Assembly: GCA_015039465.1 (NCBI GenBank)
Contig: MU130242.1
Location: 44,585-108,584, forward strand
DNA length: 64,000 bases
Direction: 5' to 3'
Source: Phlegmacium glaucopus
Taxonomy: Eukaryota > Basidiomycota > Agaricomycetes > Agaricales > Cortinariaceae
Shown: positions 50,081 through 60,951 of the stretch, piece by piece
Layout of the letters: every line of letters begins with the position of its first letter
Position numbering within the stretch: position 1 is the first letter of the stretch
The notes under the pieces: generated by a model
Database searches by the model: none
What the model saw: the letters and a program-made list of their open reading frames with translations, nothing else
What the model was told of the DNA's origin: nothing
Position numbers and translations under genes: made by a program

Positions 50081-50577
50081 CCAAGGACCCCCGTTCAAGT
50101 TGAATACTACCCATAGCAGAGCAACAAAGAAAGATGGGAACCAGAGCGGCTTGCCAAGACCCCGAACGCAAGAGGGAGGTGTTTGCCAGTTAAGGTACCG
50201 TCCGAAAAAAACGAAGAGAACGAATTCCATAAATGGAACTCTCTTTGACCTAATTATACCGTGATCAATCAACGGTGGCTGATGGATCTCAGTCTCTGGG
50301 AAAACCTTTGATCAAGTATGCCGTGATGACGATGGAGCAGCAGAAACCGTGATCGCTGATGGTGGAGACAATCTCTAAGGCGTAAGTACCCAAGTGCAAA
50401 TGGTTGTAATCTCCTTGATCTTTCGCAGACACTCATTGGCGTATCAGCCTAATGGATCACAAAGTTATCCGAGTCTATATGAGATCAACGCTAGGACTGG
50501 TATAAAGCACTGCAAGATACAATACCAATGATGTAGACGCCCACTTGAAAGGCTTACACTAGAACCCACGCAACATC
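50081..50577. repeat. spacer and promoter before copy I
   Basis: The first about 170 bases are 5' flank of the kinase; the rest is the 7TM promoter block with TTGGCGTATCAGCC at about 50434 and TATAAAGCAC at about 50501. Confidence 0.5.
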
Positions 50578-51831
50578 ATGTCCCATGTTGATATTATGTT
50601 CCTTGCAATAGTCCTCGAAGGCTTCTTTTATGGTAAGATTTTTTTGTCCCCCTGTGACACATGCCTCTGGAAGCTGAGCCGTCTGACATTATTCCTGTCC
50701 AGGACTTTACTCCGCCATATTTTTCTTATATATACAACACCAGACATCAAAAGAAGGTATCGACAAGACAAGAAACATCCTTCTCTATCCTCTCTGTATT
50801 CTTTATATACTATCCACCGCTACACTTGTTCTCGATATAATAATCACCATGGTGATTCAAGAAAATTCCGTCCACAACAATTCTTCTATTTACACTGCTA
50901 TCTGGACAGGCCCTGACTTCCAGTGTCCCAACATCACTCAGGCTTGGACTCTACATTAGCTGGATATCAACCACAATAGTTGGGTTGTGTGACTTCATTT
51001 CTCAGGCAATCTTAGTACGCATAAACCTCTAACCATTTCTATCATTTGCGTTATTCATCTCACTCTTCAAAGATCTATCGATGTTGGATCATATGGGGTT
51101 ACAACATCCGTGTCATAGTTATTCCTTCAATCTTAGCACTCGCATTCTTGGGTTAGTCAATATATTATGTATAGTTTGCTAGCTGACTTCAAGTTATTTT
51201 CTCTAGCTACATGGTTGGCCGTTAATGGCTTTTCCTACATTGGACCAGATGAAGGTCTGTACGTGACTTATTCGGGGTATGCGTTGACTTTAACAAGTTT
51301 TGCCATATCCTTGGTTGTGAATGGTGTTGTCACGGGGTTAATTGTGCTGAAGATCCTCAAGGTATATCGGGAGGTTAGGTCTACGCCTGAGGATCAAACT
51401 TTGGGTATTGGTGGTACTAAGGGCAAACTTCGGTCCATTATATTTATAATAATTGAATCGGGCATGGCAATGTTCACATTCCAATCAATTGGGTTTGTGC
51501 TTTACATTCTCCGGCTTGATGCTCAAACTATTATTATTCGTATCAACCAAATGTTCTACGTGATTAACAGATCAATTATTTCTACTTTTTCACTTCACTG
51601 AAAATTTTCTAGGGAATAACGCCCACCGTCATCCTCGTGCGACTTTCAATGGGATTGTCTTTCCATGATGAGACATCTATGGTAGAAACTGCTGCAAGCT
51701 GGCGCTTTGCATCTCACAACCAGAATCCAATTCCGGAGATGGCAAGTATAGACTTGGATATTGTGGGCCAGGAGAGGAGAGACCACATTGGCGTTCAACA
51801 AATTGATGATATCGAAATTGTAGACAGATAA
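50578..51831 (+). CDS. 7-transmembrane protein, array copy I
   Basis: Six exons are open throughout, about 317 aa. The TM2-3 loop reads ALTSSVPTSLRLGLYIS and the TM4-5 loop GPDEGLYVTYSGYA. The end of exon 5 (AQTIIIRINQMFY) is shared with copy H, but the tail is of the second type with two extra residues (SIDLDIVGQ). No defect is seen. Confidence 0.85.
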
Positions 51832-52474
51832 CAAGGTGTACTAGTAGCACAAATAATGATGCCGTGACTTGTTGATAACGGCCAGAAATACCTGGATGTC
51901 GCCCAATGATTCAACCTTACTCACGGATCTTCGCACCTAAGTTCGCCGACCAGGTTGCGAAAGAGTATATTCGGGGTCTGCATGATGAACAGATGCAGTC
52001 AATTTTTGTATCAAAAAAGAACTTGAATTTACATACCTTTGTTATCCAAGAAAGCTCCATATCGTCAACCTTGACGACTCTGATTCAATTCTAATTGTCA
52101 GCTTAAAGCAGGTCAACTGTATTGACAGGCCTAAACAATTTTCATACACCAACGGAATCAACTTCCGCATCCTTCACTCCGTCATCATTATCGAATATCT
52201 GTAGAGCTTGAGTGATGTAAACCGAGTCGTGGAGGTATTGATGCAGTAACGTCGAGGGGAAACACGATTGGTGGCAATGCTAACAGACTATACTAAGTCT
52301 TCAACTTTGCCCTCTATCTTTTTGACCGAAAACTTACCTTTTCGACCCAAACATTGCCTTCTAGTAACCGGCAATTAACTTGCTACCAGCGGTATAAATT
52401 CCAACCTCCAACACCGAGTCGCTTTTATATGGGATCCATCTAGGTTTTCAGTGCTGACTCAGAGAAATAATGTC
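51832..52474. repeat. post-7TM spacer after copy I
   Basis: Shared block. No supportable gene. Confidence 0.5.
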
Positions 52475-52790
52475 ATGGTCCAAGCTCTTATCAAAGAAAT
52501 GCCAAAGTCTTGAATTTCGCCAGGGATTACAGAAATACTGGGAAATCCACTGTGACGATGGCAAGGTTGGCATTGAGCATCATATGGGCTCGATATATAG
52601 TCAGCGGTAGCAGAGGAAGGATCTGAATTGGACTTCTAGATGTCGAGGCCGACGGGACTCGTAAGTTGTGGTCAACTCGAAGGAAGTGGGGTGCCGCGAG
52701 CAGTAATCCGCTAGAGACTGAAAGTAGAATCAATAGGATTATAGACTCATGCTCAAAAGTAAAAACTGCGACTATGCATTGGCCAGCGGT
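52475..52790 (-). pseudogene. GWT1/PIG-W-like fragment 8
   Basis: LTIYRAHMMLNANLAIVTVD followed by FPVFL and a stop; upstream part shortened. Confidence 0.5.
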
Positions 52791-53066
52791 GCTCCCTTTG
52801 ATCAAGTCTTCGTAGTATGCTGATGACGATGGAGCAGCAGGTGGCGGAGACGGATTCATACCTGATGGTAGTTCATAACTAGATGGTAGATCGGAATACG
52901 TCATACTCTTCTGCACGTGGGTTTCCGGATACCGTCACGCCTCCTCGTAAACCTATGAGTCGTCGTTTCTAAAGTTACATCCATAGGCATTTACACGTGT
53001 CTCGTTTCTCTGCTACGCTTGTCAACAATGTCTCCTTGATTACATCCTGTCAAAGAAGAACATCAT
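52791..53066. other. spacer before GST copy 4
   Basis: No gene recognised. Confidence 0.4.
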
Positions 53067-53947
53067 TCAAGCGTCTTCAATGAACTCGAGAGAAAAACCT
53101 ACTGGATAGAAAGTTTCCTTGAAAGCATATCCCTGCCCTCCACATCCATCAAGTATTTTCTGAATCTAGCATACTTGGGATCCGTCTCCACCTTGGCTCA
53201 AACCGCCTTCCCTTTCCCCTCTTCATATTTCCCAATATCATTCTTCAAAACCACCTCCCCTCGCGCCAAAAACAGAGTCACAGCTGCATCCGCAATACTC
53301 CATTTCCCAACCGCATACCCTTCCTCTGGCAATAACTGTTGAATAATATCTATAGCACCCAATACCGCCTCTGGATCCTCCCCGCGAGCGATAGCGGGTT
53401 GGTATGCGTCCCAAAGTTTGGTAGTGACCGTGTCGGCGAAGAAACGTGCTTTGGCACGGAGGATAGGGTCTGGGGAGTAATTTGGATTCTGGAGCAATAT
53501 CTGCAACAAGTCAAGGAGGACAGCTGATTCGGTCAATTTTTGGGAGGCAGGGGAAGGTGTGTCGGGTGCTACGTCTGGGCCACCATGGGTGAGTGCCGGT
53601 ACCTAAATCAAGTCGCCTTTAGTCAGGCTAATGTTTCTTCTTCCCTCTCTCACTGTCTTCCCCACAGAACACCACCATACGTACCTTACTCGCTGGGTTG
53701 ACTTTCGGAGCATACCATTCAGGTTTGTTCTTGAGGTCGATTTCGAAGCGTTTATATGCAAGTTTAGCTCAGTCTTCAAGTATCAAAGAAGGAGGCTTGA
53801 ACAATTCAAGTTTGACTCCGATCAGCGCAAACGTACCCGATGAGCCCAAGGACAAATCAACGAGGACAGTGCGCAGAATGATTAACGTCAATATATAAAA
53901 TGTAATCAACCCTACCTGGCACTGTATAAGGTTATCTGTTCAGGCAT
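53067..53947 (-). pseudogene. GST copy 4, dead
   Basis: The best preserved dead GST copy. Trp in the VWAKVE motif is changed to a stop (about 53198), and a frameshift lies near 53480-53500 (…LLQNPNYSPDP). The first exons are recognisable, with the splice donor of exon 1 altered. Confidence 0.85.
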
Positions 53948-55053
53948 AGTGTTCGTTGTGAAGGTCAGAAAGAAGGGGAGATAAGACAGTGTGAATGCTT
54001 AAAGATCGAGCTTATTTATCAACGAGCGAAACTCATGTCGCAATCATGATCTTGCTGATGAGGAAAACCTGTGGGATGAAAACTAGAAACCGACATAGTA
54101 GAGATTCAAAATCACATTTTGCTCATCCATAACATGCACTTTTTGCCTTGAATTTTTGCATCAGAGGGGGTGTACTCATTAATGTTGACTGTATCATGCA
54201 AAAGCGAAGGTTTTCAAACTTGGTTGGCTGGTGTAACCTTGTCCGAGTCCTTGCCTCATCAATTTCCATTTTGAATGATACCTACTCTACTCAATATCTA
54301 TTCGTATTTTACAAACCTTCACTGATAGTTGCGAGTAGTATATAAGTCATACCGTGTAATCATTGTTTATGGAGAAAGTTGAAAACCGTGACGAGAGAGC
54401 ACCAGACATTCTGATAGTAGTGAAGAGATTTCAACGAAGATATTGACCCAAAAATTTGGCCACCTCCACCAAAAAAAAAGCCAATCGGGAAAAGTGCAAT
54501 TGAGCTCTCGATCATCAATGAGATTGCATTGAGGTTTAGTCGATAGTGGCCATCGTGGTTTAACAAAAAGCCTTTTCCCGCTTGTGCAAGCGAGAAAAGG
54601 TCCAGCTCTTGAACCAAAAAAGCTGACAGAATCTTATGTAGTTTTTCGCCACTGATTATAGAATTTTGTTCCATTTTTTGCCCATTCCAAAGGTGAGAAA
54701 TTTATATCCAGAAGAACGTTCATAGATAACATTTTGGCTTCACAACCTTTATAACTAGTTGAATTCTCCAAAAGGTAAAAAAGCAGGAAAAAGTGCAAAG
54801 AAAGTGAGAATGTAAATTGCCAACTTACTAATGGCCTAGTTGTGGCGCAAAAGAAGTGAGAGACTGAGCAGTGAGGAGACTGCCACTTCACACTCCTGAA
54901 CAGCAGACGGCCTCGAAAACGTACCCAAAACACTGCTGGGCTTCGAAATTAACAACCCAGTCAAGCGTATGCGGAAACCTTCACAAATGATGTCGAATAC
55001 CCCTTCGCATGACGTAGATATGGAGGAAATTGGATTTGAACGGAAATGCCAGT
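53948..55053. repeat. segment X, copy 3
   Basis: As copies 1 and 2. It includes a conserved AT-rich part near 54120-54350 and stretches open on the minus strand that are not kept in frame in the other copies. Confidence 0.55.
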
Positions 55054-56478
55054 TCATGTGAAGGAATGTAGGTGATGAACCAAAGTCTGGACGTTAAAAC
55101 CACAAACGAAAGGAAATAGACCTGTCCATCGGCCAAAAGGCGTGGAGAGGTCATTAACAGTGATGGTGATAAATATTGGCTCAGCCATGCCTGACGACCT
55201 TCGATTATTCGTTGGGTCGATATGCAGGCGGCACATCGTAGCTTTCCGTGATCCCTCCATATGCAGACGCCAAGGGACTCGCAGATAAATATCACAAGTG
55301 GTAAGCAATATCGTTGTTTGCATCCGCCCGATTTGGTTCCGGAGGTCCCTGAGGTCCAGCTGGAAGAATGGTTCACTTAAAGGAGATGGATCTAGTGACG
55401 GTTGATTCAATGAATTACTGCCTGGGGCATGAGTGCTAAGAGCTGAAACTAAAAACGCTGAAGCATTTGATGAGGCCCATGAGGGAGCGAGATCGGGGGG
55501 AGTTGAAGCCGCTTCAGGATCAGTTTCTGCCCTATTGGCACGGGTCGGTTGACGTAGAACTTTTTCTGACATTGCATAGAATAGCGGGAGTCGAGGCGAG
55601 TCATGGGTTGCATTTAAATCCGTAGACGACGGGGGCGATGGTCCAAGGGTAAAAGGGGTTGCCATAGTGGTGCAATTTTGGGACATATCGAAGAGAAGAC
55701 AAATGATGAGAGATATTGATGAGAGACGAGATTCAACATCATCGCTACTGAGTCCCATTAAGGCGAAACGATCATTTTTAGCCTTCTGTTGTCGATGGCA
55801 TAAAAATAGAAGCAAGAGAAGCATAAAAAACGCAATGCTACCTCCCACAGTACCTACGACGGTGCTGAGAGGAACTGCTGTAAGGGCAGAAGCCTGAGAG
55901 GTAGCAGTTGGGAAGAGTGTAACATCGAAAGTAGCAACAGAACCTCCTTGCCTAGCTGTCGTCACAATTTGTGTCAAAACACTGGGCGATGTAGAAGGCA
56001 CTGTTGCTGATTGGCACAATCAGAGAAGGTTTGAGCAAAATTATTCCCTACTCACTCGCTTGTGGCCAATGCTTTGGATAGCTGAGAACTTGAAGAAGCG
56101 CTGCTCAAGGCATTGGTGATAATGGTAGTAGTGATAGTCCCTGTGGGGTTGAGAGAGATGTTGGGGAGAGTTGAAGAAATGCTAGAAGGCGACGGCGTCT
56201 GGGAAGCAGCTGCTGCAGTGGAAGCAGGAGAAAAGGGGGCGACGGTTGGGAAGAGATCAAACTCGAAGTCCAAGTTTCCAGCGCGGCCTCTGTTGGTGAT
56301 AATTACAGTATGCCAAATACTCTCCATGGCGCTGGACTGATAGGACAAATTGGCGTAGTCCGCTGCTGAACCAGAGGTTCGCGATACGATAGCCAGAACG
56401 GATCCATCGATGGTAAACCTATTAAGATTGTACTACCGCTGCCTGGTGGTACCGTTCCGTAGACCTTGCAAACCGATC
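55054..56478 (-). CDS. single-pass membrane protein, copy 5 (best preserved)
   Basis: I do not know its function. The minus strand has an ectodomain exon from the acceptor at 56478 (SVCKVYGTVPPGSGSTIL; then SSAMESIWHTVIITNRGRAG), a Ser/Thr-rich stalk (PTVAPFSPASTAAAASQTPS), then a long frame 55054-56019. That frame holds a second Ser/Thr-rich piece, a membrane helix (VVGTVGGSIAFFMLLLLLFL), a basic CHRQQKAKNDR anchor and a long tail. Only here is the ectodomain-stalk join in frame. The first exon with a signal peptide is absent, as in all copies, so expression as a surface protein is doubtful. Confidence 0.5.
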
Positions 56479-56859
56479 CTGCATGACAAAAATTAGATAG
56501 GAAACGTCATATTATTGACAGGCCTAAACAATTTTTATACACCAATGGAATCAACTTCCGCGTCCTTCATTCCGTCATCATTATCGAATGTCTGTGGAGA
56601 CTGAGTGATATAGACCGAGTCATGGAGGGATTTCTGCAGTAACATAGAGGGGAAACGCGATTGGTGGTGATGCTAACAGACTATACTAAGTCTTCAACTT
56701 TGCCCTTTATCTTCTTTGACCGAAAACTTACCTTTTTGACTGAAACGTTGCCTTCTAATAACCGGCAATTAACTTGCTACCAGCGTTATAAATTCCGACT
56801 TCCAACACCGACTCGCCTTTGCATGGGAGGTCCATCTAGGTTTTCAGTGCTAACTCAGG
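56479..56859. other. post-7TM spacer segment
   Basis: Shared block. No supportable gene. Confidence 0.4.
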
Positions 56860-57200
56860 GAAACGATGTCATGGTTATCAAAGAAACGCCGAAAGTCTCG
56901 AATTTCGCCAGGGATTGCAGAAATACAGGGAAATCCACTGCGATGATGGCAAGGATGACCATGAGCATCATATGGGTCCGGTATGTAGTCAGCGCTAGCA
57001 GAAGAGGGTTCCGGACTGGATTTCTAGATGTCGAGGCTTGTACGTTGTGGTTGACTCGAAGGAAGGGGGGTGCCACTTTGGGCTTTGATAAAAAAAGCAG
57101 TAATCCACTGAAGGTAGAATCAATAGGATTATAGGTAAAGAAGGCAGGGCAGCAACTACGAAAATCCTTAGGACCACCGCCGTGACTGACCCCAACACAA
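56860..57200 (-). pseudogene. GWT1/PIG-W-like fragment 9 (best match)
   Basis: The minus strand reads LLLALTTYRTHMMLMVILAI, IAVDFPVFLQSLAKFETFGV and SLI, matching the conserved AVDFP…SLAKCETFGVSL region of the GPI inositol acyltransferase. The frame then ends at a stop. The upstream TM segment is in another frame. Confidence 0.65.
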
Positions 57201-57598
57201 AAAAAATTAGGCAGCAGAAGCAGAAAGTGTGTGGAAGTTGCCGGCATCTAGCCTTAGTGATGCATCATTGCGGCTAAATCTCGGTCCCCTTTGATCAAGT
57301 CTTGAAATATCATCTAATATCGTTGCTGATTCGATGGACACAGATCGCCAGAGACGGATTTAGGCAATGGTCGCTAATAAGGAGCAAGTACCCAAAGTAT
57401 AATTGGTTGTAATCTCCTTTGTACATTTGATCTTTCACAGACACTATATACTGGTGTATCAGCCTAGTAATAGATCAAAAAGTTCTCGGAGTCTAGATGA
57501 GATCAACACTAGGACTCATGTATAAAGCAAGATGCAATACCAATGATGTAGACGCCAACAAGGCTGTAACATTAGAAGTCTAGAACCCACCCAACATC
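57201..57598. repeat. spacer and promoter before copy J
   Basis: Degraded promoter module: CTGGTGTATCAGCC in place of TTGGCGTATCAG, TATAAAGCAAG at about 57520. Confidence 0.45.
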
Positions 57599-58679
57599 AT
57601 GCTTCAAGGTGATACTGTGTTCATCTTCACTGGAATGGTCCTCGAAGGCTTCTTCTATGGCAAGACTTTTTTGTTTTCCCGTGGTACGTGCTGAGCCGTC
57701 TGACATTAAGTTATTCCTGTCTAGGACTCTACTCTGCCATATTTTCCATATATATACAACACCAGACATTAAAAGAAGGTGTCGAGAAGACAAGAAACAT
57801 CCTCCTCTATCCTCTATGTGTTCTTTATATACTATCCACCGCTAAATTTGTTCTCGACACAATAGGCATGGTGATTCAAGAAAATTCCGTCGCAACAATT
57901 CTTCTATTTACACTGCTATCTGGACAGGTCCTGGCTCTGACTCCCAGTGGCCCAACATCACCCAGCATTGGACTCCACATTTCCTTGACATTAATCACGA
58001 TACTTGGCTTGTGTGACTTCATTTCTCAGGCAATCTTAGTATGCATAAACCCCTAGACATTTCTATCATTTGCTTTATTCATCTTAGTCTTCAAAGATCT
58101 ATCGATGTTGGATCATATGGGGTTGCAACATCCGTGTCATAGCTATTCCTTCAATCTTAGCACTCGCATTCTTGGGTCAGTCAATATATCACGTATAGTT
58201 TGCTAGCTGACTTTAAGTTATTGTCTCTAGCTACATGGTTGGCCGTTAATGGCTTAACCTATATTGGACCAGATGAACGTGTGGATGTGACTAATTCGGG
58301 GTATGCGTTGAATTTAACAAGTCTTGCCATCTCCTTGGTTGTGAATGGCGTCGTTACGGGCTTAATTGTGCTCAGGATCCTCAAGGTGTATTGGGAGATT
58401 AGGCCTACTTTCGAGGATCAAACTTTGAGTATTGGTACTACCTCGGGCAAAATTCGGTCCATCATATTTATAATAATTGAATCGGGCATGGCAATGTTCA
58501 CAATCCAATCAATTGGGTTTGTGGTTTACATTCTCCAGCTTCATGCTCAAATTATTATCACTTGTATCACGGGAATGTTCTATGTGATTACCAGATCAAT
58601 CATTTCCACTTTTTCACTTTACTGAAATTGATTTCTAGGGAATAGCACCCACCATCATCCTCGTGTGAATTTCGATCAT

Positions 58680-60125
58680 CAGGGAAAAATAACTTCATTC
58701 TGTAGCACACCGTAGTCACAGTACTTCTAATAGACTGGTACACAAGTCCCCTGGTGAGTAGCTTTAATAGTTTCACTATTGGTCTCAGTAGATTCTGGTA
58801 GCCCTAAGCTCATGGTTGATAGTTAGCCATAGTTTCTAGTACTCATGGGCTTACAGTTGGTAGCTAGCCATACTGCTTGATATTTCATGTCTACCAGGGC
58901 TACCAGAACAACAGACTACCTGGTCCTCATGTATGGCTCAGTAGATGTATGGCCATTGATCATACACACATATAGAAATTGCAAAAAGTAGTATTGGGGA
59001 CAAGGAACTTGAAGGAAGACTAAGTATATGTAATCTAGGTCATCGGGACTATTAGTCAAGAATATACCTGTTCACTAGTATCTGCCCTCCTCGCCAACAT
59101 AGGGAGTGCTGCTAGTGACCTGTGGCTTCCCGGGCCTCCTCGTCATTTATGCAGCCTTGGGGTTGTTGACAGTTGTTGCGCTATGATGTGGCATGCGAGG
59201 GCCGCTGGTGGCTAGGTGGTTTTCGAGGGTGGGTCAAGGGCGGGTCAAGGGCAGGGTGGGTGTTCCGGGCTGGGCTGAGCTGCTGGGAGTCATGCAGGGT
59301 GGTGATGTGGCATGCAAGGATGGGTAGGGATGCCTGGGCATTGTGGGTGAGAGGCTGGGTGGGATTAAGGGGGGATTGGGCTCACCTGGGCTCGCAAAGG
59401 GCAATGACATGGCACATGAGGGTGCCTAGGGATGGCTGGAGACAATGGGTGAGGTGTGGGGCAAATTTTGAGGGCTGGGCTCACCTGGCTCTCATCGAGG
59501 GATAACATGGCAGCACATCCAGGCTAATAGTCAGCGGTGACGAGTGACGAGGCCGCAGTTCAAAAGCAATGTTGAAAACGAACGTGGATTATGGTTTGTT
59601 TGGATGCGTCGGAGTTTGAATGAACTTGACACAAATTGTCAATTCACCGCGACTGCCCCTTCGTATAATCGCCAAACATGGCTACACCACACGTCTCGTC
59701 AAGCCACTAGGTGATTCTCTTCATTTTAGTAACTAGCCAGGTAAAATTTGCCTGAGTTGCTTATAGTACATAGTTAGCTAATAATCATTCCAATTCTAAC
59801 TTCAAATATAAAAATTAATTTAGCCATCACTAAGTATCAATAATTAAATAATACCCTGAATAATAAATAGTAAAGCAATGAAATTAAGTATTCAGGACAG
59901 AAATTTACCTTGCTCTACTGAAACAGAAGGGAGAAAAATGGGGTCTATGAAACAAATGATTGAAGTATGGACTACTATGGACAAGTGAGAAAAGGGTACC
60001 AAGACTATGGACAAAGAGGCAGGGTACAAGGTTCTACTTGGAGCTATGAAAACTACCAGGTTTTGCAATAACTACTGAAGCTATCTAACTCAACAACAAA
60101 CTACAGAATAATTTATTTTTTCCTG
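58680..60125. mobile_element. 1446-bp non-autonomous hAT-like element
   Basis: Terminal inverted repeats of about 26 bp: CAGGGAAAAATAACTTCATT… at the left and the complement of CAGGAAAAAATAAATTATTC… at the right, both going on to CTGTAG. CAGGG-type ends are characteristic of hAT elements. The flanking 8-mers (TCGATCAT / TGATGATG) are not a clean duplication. No transposase reading frame is present. Confidence 0.65.
59175..59515. repeat. G-rich tandem repeats inside the hAT-like element
   Basis: About three imperfect units of 100-125 bp, each with a variant of ATG(A/T)CATGGCA or GATGTGGCATGC, and G-rich runs ending GGCTGGGCTCACCTGG. Strand composition is strongly G over C. A 110-codon Trp/Gly-rich frame here is a by-product. 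Confidence 0.6.
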
Positions 60126-60324
60126 TGATGATGGGATTGTCTTTCCATGATGAGACATCCATGGTAGAAACTGCTACGAGCTGGCGCTTTGCGTCTCACA
60201 ATCAGAATTCAATTCCGGAGATGGCAAGTGTAGATATTGCGGGCCAGGAGAGGAGAGACCACATTGGCGTTCAACAAATTGATGATATCGAAATTGTAGA
60301 CAGATAATAAGGTGTACCACTAGC

Positions 60325-60775
60325 AGGAATAAACCAGGAACTAGACATATCGATCTCCGGTGATCACTTCAGTGTGGGTGATAAGCTGTGTAAGATTGAA
60401 TAGTAGTACCATCGAATATGATACCGTGATACTGCTATGAATGTGTATCGGATATATTCACCAAACCGCTCGCGTAAGTCTTACATCTCAGTGGGCTTTG
60501 TTGAACAGCTGGGGTGTGGTGGTACAGCTTATGAAGGACCGTGTTTACACTCAGTCATAACGAAGATAGGGGTAAGCCTTATTGTTATGATCGAATAACG
60601 ACGATTATCACGTTCGTCATGACATGACGATCGCGTACACGACATGAGTATCAACGGAGTGTCACTCGGGTGGTGTAATGTGTTGAGGTATACGAGTTTC
60701 GACTCGTTGAATTCTTCTCTTAATCTCTTATCTTATATTACATCTTATCATTCGTTTTTATTTTGTGTCACGGAA
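60325..60775 (+). mobile_element. 3' end and LTR of a plus-strand copia relic
   Basis: A degenerate end of a Ty1/copia RNase H region has the hallmark DIFTKPLA followed by TAA (60475-60477). A purine-rich tract and a TGTTGAAC LTR start at 60499 follow. Upstream RNase H sequence is decayed. The exact LTR end is unclear, between about 60770 and 60785. Confidence 0.5.
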
Positions 60776-60927
60776 CAGTCACATTCATTAGTCACGGATT
60801 TACTGTAGCATGTCTCAACTTTTACCAAAGAGTTGAGACTTACTATTTCTTTGCTCTAGCTGCGAAGTATTCCAACATAATGAGTATCACAAGGACGCTC
60901 GGTAGTAGTGGTGAAATAATCACAACA
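60776..60927 (-). mobile_element. LTR start of the minus-strand copia element
   Basis: Read on the minus strand, the RT/RNase H gene is followed by a polypurine tract (CTCGAGGGGGAG) and TGTTGTGATTATT, the expected start of the 3' LTR at 60927. Its far end meets the plus-strand relic and cannot be placed exactly. Confidence 0.5.
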
Positions 60928-60951
60928 CTCCCCCTCGAGATTGACGCAGCT

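Larger units (their letters stand above)
57599..60307 (+). pseudogene. 7-transmembrane protein copy J, split by an insertion
   Basis: Exons 1-5 are open; intron 1 has a GC donor (GGCAAGA). The TM2-3 loop reads VLALTPSGPTSPSIGLHIS and the TM4-5 loop GPDERVDVTNSGYA. Exon 6 breaks after GIAPTIILV: a TGA at about 58666 and then a 1446-bp element. The rest of exon 6 (second tail type) resumes at 60126 and runs to the stop. TM7 is cut, so the gene is probably dead. Confidence 0.8.

Noticed and set aside
55667..56340. Plus-strand frames opposite membrane-protein copy 5
   Set aside because: They are complements of the Ser/Thr-rich coding sequence with no motif of their own.
59173..59505. 110-codon Trp/Gly-rich open frame
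   Set aside because: It follows from G-rich tandem repeats inside the hAT-like element; composition is unlike any protein nearby.
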